Assembly: GCF_019263805.1 (NCBI RefSeq)
Contig: NZ_CP079195.1
Coordinates: forward strand, 499,501-563,500
From: Polaribacter sp. NJDZ03
Lineage (GTDB): Bacteria; Bacteroidota; Bacteroidia; Flavobacteriales; Flavobacteriaceae
DNA length: 64,000 bases
Reading direction: 5' to 3'
Shown here: one piece after another, positions 60,134 to 64,000 of the stretch
Numbering within the stretch: the first letter of the stretch is position 1
Layout: every line of letters begins with the position of its first letter
Made by a program: the position numbers and the translations under genes
Notes under the pieces: model-generated
Seen by the model: the letters and a program-made list of their open reading frames with translations, nothing else
The model's database searches: none
What the model was told of the DNA's origin: nothing

Positions 60134-61294
60134 TTAGTAAGCCATTTTTACTATTTTCTCTACTTTTTCTGGTGTTAAGTTTTGGTGTTCTCCTAAACCT
60201 AACCAACCACGATCTGTAAAACGTTTTGCTATTTCCTCTGCAGTACCTTTATAATCATCTGTATAATCAGATAATTTTGTTTGTATTCCTAATTTATGAA
60301 AAAAGGCTTCTGTTTTATCAATTGCAGCATGCGCTCTCTCTTCTTTATTACCTTCTTTTATTTTCCAAACACGTTCTCCAAATTGTGCTAATTTTTCTTT
60401 TTTAGTTTCAAAATTAAACTTGTAATGACTTGGAGTAATAATTGCTAAAGTACGTGCATGGTCTATACCAAACAAAGCAGTTAACTCATGTCCCATTGCA
60501 TGAACAGCCCAATCTCCAGGAACTCCTTTTTGAATTAATCCGTTTAAAGCCATTGTACAGCTCCACATAAAATTAGCAGCGGCTTCATAATCCGTAGGGT
60601 CTTTTAATACTTTTGGCGCAATCTCTATAATGGTTTGTAAAATACTTTCTGCAAAACGATCTTGCAATAATGCTCCAACTGGGTAGGTCATATATTGCTC
60701 TAAAACGTGTGTAAAAGAATCCATTAATCCGTTTGCCAATTGGCGTTGTGGAATAGAGCTAATTACTTGAGGGTCTAATATAGAAAACACAGGGAATAAA
60801 CCAGGACCACCCATTGCTAATTTTTCTTTAGTTTCTGCTCTGGTAATTACGGCTCCAGAATTCATTTCAGAACCTGTAGCTGGTAATGTTAAAACAGTTG
60901 CAAAAGGCATTCCTATTTCTGTTCTAATATTATTGGTTAAAATATCCCAAGGGGTATCTCCTTCAAATAATGCTGCAGCAGATAAGAACTTAGTTCCATC
61001 TATTACAGAACCACCACCAACAGCTAATAAATAGGTAATGTTTTCTTCTTTAATTACTTGTAAAGCTTCCATTAAAGTTGCGTATTCTGGGTTTGCAGGG
61101 ATTCCTCCAAACTCTACAACATCAACTTTTGTTAACGCTTTTTTTACTTGTTCGTAAATTCCATTTTTTTTGATACTTCCTCCACCATATAGTAATAATA
61201 CTTTAGCGTCTTTAGGAATTTCACTTTCTAATTGTTTAATTGTGTCCTTTCCAAAAATAATTTTGGTTGGGTTTTTTAATTCAAAATTGTTCAT
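60134..61294 (-). CDS. yqhD: iron-containing alcohol dehydrogenase, YqhD type
   Basis: 386 residues with the YqhD pattern: NPTKIIFGKDTI near the N-terminus, GGGSVIDGTKF, a metal Asp and His set in MDSFTHVLEQYM and HAMGHELTALFGIDHARTLA. It would reduce reactive aldehydes with NADPH. It lies eight bases upstream of the DJ-1-like gene and eleven downstream of the MDR reductase, so it belongs to the same carbonyl-detoxification operon. Confidence 0.92.
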   Translation of the reverse strand: MNNFELKNPTKIIFGKDTIKQLESEIPKDAKVLLLYGGGSIKKNGIYEQVKKALTKVDVVEFGGIPANPEYATLMEALQVIKEENITYLLAVGGGSVIDGTKFLSAAALFEGDTPWDILTNNIRTEIGMPFATVLTLPATGSEMNSGAVITRAETKEKLAMGGPGLFPVFSILDPQVISSIPQRQLANGLMDSFTHVLEQYMTYPVGALLQDRFAESILQTIIEIAPKVLKDPTDYEAAANFMWSCTMALNGLIQKGVPGDWAVHAMGHELTALFGIDHARTLAIITPSHYKFNFETKKEKLAQFGERVWKIKEGNKEERAHAAIDKTEAFFHKLGIQTKLSDYTDDYKGTAEEIAKRFTDRGWLGLGEHQNLTPEKVEKIVKMAY

Positions 61295-61305
61295 TTTTTT
61301 TCTTT

Positions 61306-62301
61306 TTAAATTTTAACGATCATTTTTCCTTTGTTTTTACCTTCAAATAAGTCGATAAAAGCATTTGGTATATTATCGAAACCTTCTACGATGGTTTCTG
61401 TGTACGTTAGTTTTCCTTCTGCTAACCAGCCTGATAAATGTTTCATTGCTTCTGGAAATTTATCTGCATAATTAGACACAATAAAACCTTGCATTAGGGC
61501 ACTATTTTTTATTAAAAAGGGCTGTACACTAGCACTTTTTGGTAACTCTGTATTGTTGTAAACAGAAATTGCACCACAAATAATCATTCTAGCAAAACGG
61601 TTAATGTTAAATAAAACTGCATCAGATATTGGTCCACCTACATTATCAAAATAAATATCTACACCATTTGGTGCCAATGCTTTAATATCTGCATTAATAT
61701 CTTTACTTGTGTTGTAATTAATACCTGCATCGAAACCAAACTTGGTTTTAAGCATTGCTATTTTGTCATCAGTACCTGCAATACCAATTACATTTAAACC
61801 AAGAATCTTAGCAATTTGCCCAACAACAGAACCAACTGCACCTGCAGCACCAGAAACTACAATAGTTTCTCCTGCTTTAGGTTTTCCAATTTCGTTTAAT
61901 CCTAAATAAGCAGTTAAACCAGTCATCCCTAAAATACCTAAGTATGTACTTAACGGAGCTTTAGAACCATCTACTTTTAAAAGACCGTCTCCATTAGAAA
62001 CTTGTTGTGTTTGCCAATTTAGCATCCCAGAAACATAATCACCTTCTTTAAAGTTTTCGTTCTTAGAAGCAATTACTTTAGCAATTACTCCAGAGTGTAC
62101 TGGTTTGTTTAATTCAAAAGAAGGAATGTAAGATTTTGCATCGCTCATTCTTCCTCTTAAATATGGATCTACAGAAACATAAGCAGCTTCTAAAAGAATT
62201 TCTCCATCTTTTATTGCTAATTCAATGTCTTCCGTAACAAATTCAAAATTAGAAGTTGTTGGTTTTCCTTGTGGTCTATTGTTTAATAAAATTTTTTTCA
62301 T
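61306..62301 (-). CDS. zinc-independent MDR-family NADP-dependent oxidoreductase
   Basis: 331 residues from the ATG at 62301; a TTG five codons upstream is the alternative. It resembles leukotriene B4 12-hydroxydehydrogenase/alkenal reductases: AAYVSVDPYLRGRM, VSGAAGAVGSVVGQIAKILG (Rossmann NADP motif), DIYFDNVGGPISDAV and IVEGFDNIPNAFIDLF. No zinc ligands are seen. It would reduce alpha,beta-unsaturated carbonyls. It lies seven bases downstream of the nitroreductase gene. Confidence 0.92.
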   Translation of the reverse strand: MKKILLNNRPQGKPTTSNFEFVTEDIELAIKDGEILLEAAYVSVDPYLRGRMSDAKSYIPSFELNKPVHSGVIAKVIASKNENFKEGDYVSGMLNWQTQQVSNGDGLLKVDGSKAPLSTYLGILGMTGLTAYLGLNEIGKPKAGETIVVSGAAGAVGSVVGQIAKILGLNVIGIAGTDDKIAMLKTKFGFDAGINYNTSKDINADIKALAPNGVDIYFDNVGGPISDAVLFNINRFARMIICGAISVYNNTELPKSASVQPFLIKNSALMQGFIVSNYADKFPEAMKHLSGWLAEGKLTYTETIVEGFDNIPNAFIDLFEGKNKGKMIVKI

Positions 62302-62308
62302 TTTTTTT

Positions 62309-62941
62309 TTATTCAATTACAGTTACTAAATCTTTCATAGGTTTTCTAACTTTTACCAAGTTTACCAACCAATCTTCATCTTCTTTTCTATACCCTAATG
62401 GTAATAAAACAGCACTACGTAAACCCTTTTCTCTTAGGCCTAAAATTTCATCAACCGCTACAGGATCAAAACCTTCTAAAGGAGTTGCATCTACACCTTC
62501 GTAAGCAGCAGCAATTATAGCATGACTAAAAGCAATATAAGCTTGTTTTGCAGCATGGTTAAAGTTTTCTTCAGCATCTCTTTGTGGATACATACCTAAT
62601 AACATTTGACGGTAATCTTCCCAACCTTCGTTTTTAAAACCACGAATTTCGTTTGTTAAATCGAACATATAGTTGATGCGCTCTGGTGTATACGTATCCC
62701 AGGCTGCAAATACCAATAAGTGAGAACAGTCTGTAATTACAGATTGATTCCAAGCAACTGGTTTAATTTTTTCTTTTACCTCTTGGTTTTTAATTACATA
62801 GATTTCAAAAGGTTGTAACCCACTAGAAGTTGCTGCTAAACGAGCTGCTTCTAAAATGCGTTCTATTTTATCTTCTGCAACCACTTTACCATTCATGGCC
62901 TTTGCAGCATATCTCCAATTTAATTTATCTAATAATTCCAT
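62309..62941 (-). CDS. NAD(P)H-dependent nitroreductase-family oxidoreductase
   Basis: 210 residues, FMN-dependent nitroreductase fold. RYAAKAMNG at the N-terminus and ILEAARLAATSSGLQPF carry the phosphate-binding Arg/Ser set, and EILGLREKGLRSAVLLPLGYRKEDED is the C-terminal signature. It belongs to the NfsB/NAD(P)H oxidoreductase group. It would reduce quinones, nitro compounds or similar electrophiles. It lies 14 bases after the NAD(P)-binding protein gene in the same operon. Confidence 0.92.
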   Translation of the reverse strand: MELLDKLNWRYAAKAMNGKVVAEDKIERILEAARLAATSSGLQPFEIYVIKNQEVKEKIKPVAWNQSVITDCSHLLVFAAWDTYTPERINYMFDLTNEIRGFKNEGWEDYRQMLLGMYPQRDAEENFNHAAKQAYIAFSHAIIAAAYEGVDATPLEGFDPVAVDEILGLREKGLRSAVLLPLGYRKEDEDWLVNLVKVRKPMKDLVTVIE

Positions 62942-62955
62942 ATTTTTTTCTTTGT

Positions 62956-63618
62956 TTATTTTTTTGAAAGTTTTTTTATATCGTTTGAAGTAATTATTAC
63001 TTCGGCATTATTTTTAGTATTTGCTACGTTTATCATTGCTTGTGCAATGTCTTTAGCATCTATTATTTTATATTCTTTTAATTTTCCTATAAATAAGGGT
63101 TGAATTACTTTAATAACCAACAAACCTATTTTTTCTAAAAGTCTACTTTCTTTTCTTTCTCCTCCAATTAAGGAAGGTCTTAAAATAAAAGTGTTTTTAA
63201 TGTTTTGTTTTAAAACATCTCGCTCCATTTCTCCCTTTGTTTTATTATAAAAAACAGTACTTTTTGTATTTGCGCCCATGGCGGAAACGACTAAAAAGGT
63301 AGCAATGTTATTTTCTTTTGATAGTTTTGCTGCAGTAACTGGAATACCATAATCTATCTTTTTGTACAATGATTTATCTGGTGTTTTTTTTGCAGTTGTA
63401 CCAATGCAACAATACACTTCGTCTGCTGTAAAATCTGCTTTAAATTTTGCTAAATCTAAAATATCACCTATAAATTGTGTTACCTTTTTTGGTAAACCAT
63501 CAATTTTAGAACGAGAAAATAATTTTATAGTCTCGTAGTTTTTATCTTCAATTAATTGATGAAGAATATGGTTACCCGTTAAACCGGTTGCGCCTAATAT
63601 AATTGCAGTTTTCTTCAT
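62956..63618 (-). CDS. NAD(P)-binding Rossmann protein (HTATIP2/YwnB-like atypical SDR)
   Basis: 220 residues. The N-terminal nucleotide motif AIILGATGLTGNHIL, CCIGTTAKKTPDKSLYKKIDY and FLVVSAMGANTKS with a later YNKTKGEME give an atypical short-chain dehydrogenase (the active-site Tyr-Lys as YxxTK). Substrate is unknown. It starts one base after the TetR stop, so it is co-transcribed with the regulator and the four oxidoreductase genes. Confidence 0.85.
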   Translation of the reverse strand: MKKTAIILGATGLTGNHILHQLIEDKNYETIKLFSRSKIDGLPKKVTQFIGDILDLAKFKADFTADEVYCCIGTTAKKTPDKSLYKKIDYGIPVTAAKLSKENNIATFLVVSAMGANTKSTVFYNKTKGEMERDVLKQNIKNTFILRPSLIGGERKESRLLEKIGLLVIKVIQPLFIGKLKEYKIIDAKDIAQAMINVANTKNNAEVIITSNDIKKLSKK

Positions 63619-63619
63619 C

Positions 63620-64000
63620 TTATTTACAAAGTTTTATACTGCTCCAAGCAGATTGATACGCTTCTTCTAAATGAGTTTCATTTAACTTAAAAGAACCTCT
63701 TTTTTCCGACATCATTAAAAAGGATAACGGATTTATAGCATACGCATATAAAATATAATCTGACATCGGTTTAATAATACCTTCCTTTTTACCACGTGTC
63801 CACAAGTCGAGTAGGGGTTGTAAATGCTTAATTCCCTCTTGTCTACTTGGTTCATCTATCATTGGTGTGTTATCACATTGTGCTAAAAACATAGCATTTT
63901 CACATTCTTTTAATTTAAAGTTAGCAATGCGATTCCATATCAATTTAAAACCATCTTCTACAGACATATTAACATCATACGTTTCAAAAGCATAGCTTGT
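63620..64000 (-). CDS. TetR family regulator, N-terminus outside the window
   Basis: The frame stays open to the right edge, so only the C-terminal ligand-binding part is visible (about 126 residues). It carries a helical pattern such as GFKLIWNRIANFKLKECENAMFLAQC and ends ETHLEEAYQSAWSSIKL. The TetR assignment is inferred from this pattern and its place at the head of an oxidoreductase operon, with one base to the next gene. An ATG at 63967 is an internal Met, not the start. Confidence 0.6.
   Translation of the reverse strand, partial: TSYAFETYDVNMSVEDGFKLIWNRIANFKLKECENAMFLAQCDNTPMIDEPSRQEGIKHLQPLLDLWTRGKKEGIIKPMSDYILYAYAINPLSFLMMSEKRGSFKLNETHLEEAYQSAWSSIKLCK

Overview
The window is AT-rich, Gram-negative Bacteroidota DNA, most likely a marine member of the Flavobacteriaceae (Polaribacter/Tenacibaculum-like; genus is inference). 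The evidence is the lipoprotein signals, the Bacteroidota-type TAnnTTTG -7 promoter boxes, the absence of Shine-Dalgarno sites, a TonB receptor plus BtuG-like B12 pair, and family-specific proteins (DUF4290, OstA-like, a topoisomerase IV A subunit with the Bacteroidota C-terminus). There is no phage, IS element, CRISPR array, tRNA or rRNA. The only RNA gene is RNase P RNA.

Layout. 1-5126: end of the topoisomerase IV A subunit gene, a (TAA)9 microsatellite, and two tandem 7TM-LuxR regulators. 5289-15585: a cobalamin salvage region. A leftward cobU-cobT-cobS-cobC-btuF-like-adenosyltransferase-like-guaC-btuF-like array diverges from a rightward, riboswitch-controlled btuB plus BtuG-like pair. 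15661-17512: a leftward satD-DUF3307-small membrane protein cassette, with three 22-bp palindromes at exactly 28-bp spacing in front of satD. 17752-24631: uvrD/pcrA, DUF4290, murA (Asp replaces the active-site Cys), a NUMOD4/HNH protein, grpE and dnaJ (one zinc centre lost). 24632-30931: rnpB, acnB, an intergenic repeat region and acnA. 30996-36366: an M23 peptidase, a Crp/Fnr regulator, a lipoprotein with RskA-like repeats, a class III aminotransferase and an OstA-like protein.

36447-47093 is a nitrite/nitric oxide module: a degenerate RIC paralogue, a PLP decarboxylase, a membrane protein plus an Rrf2 regulator, nirK (cytochrome-c fusion)-nirV-sco-ric, an uncharacterised 598-residue protein, and a cytochrome c lipoprotein. 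Four promoters in it carry an ATGA-N6-TCA(T/C) box whose centre lies exactly 33 bp upstream of the centre of the -7 position. That is Crp/Fnr class II geometry. This places the unknown 598-residue protein and the cysteine-less RIC paralogue in the same apparent regulon, and is the most promising undescribed system here.

47585-55168: purine/pyrimidine uptake and nucleotide metabolism (DUF5020 porin-like protein, AzgA-type and UraA-type permeases, purA, a Fur-family regulator, relA/spoT). 55276-59083: a small secreted protein, an M48 protease, a GNAT, a polyphosphate-glucokinase-like ROK kinase and a TrmH-type methyltransferase. 59319-64000: a leftward electrophile/redox operon (partial TetR, NAD(P)-binding protein, nitroreductase, MDR reductase, YqhD-type dehydrogenase, DJ-1/PfpI lipoprotein), which runs off the window end.
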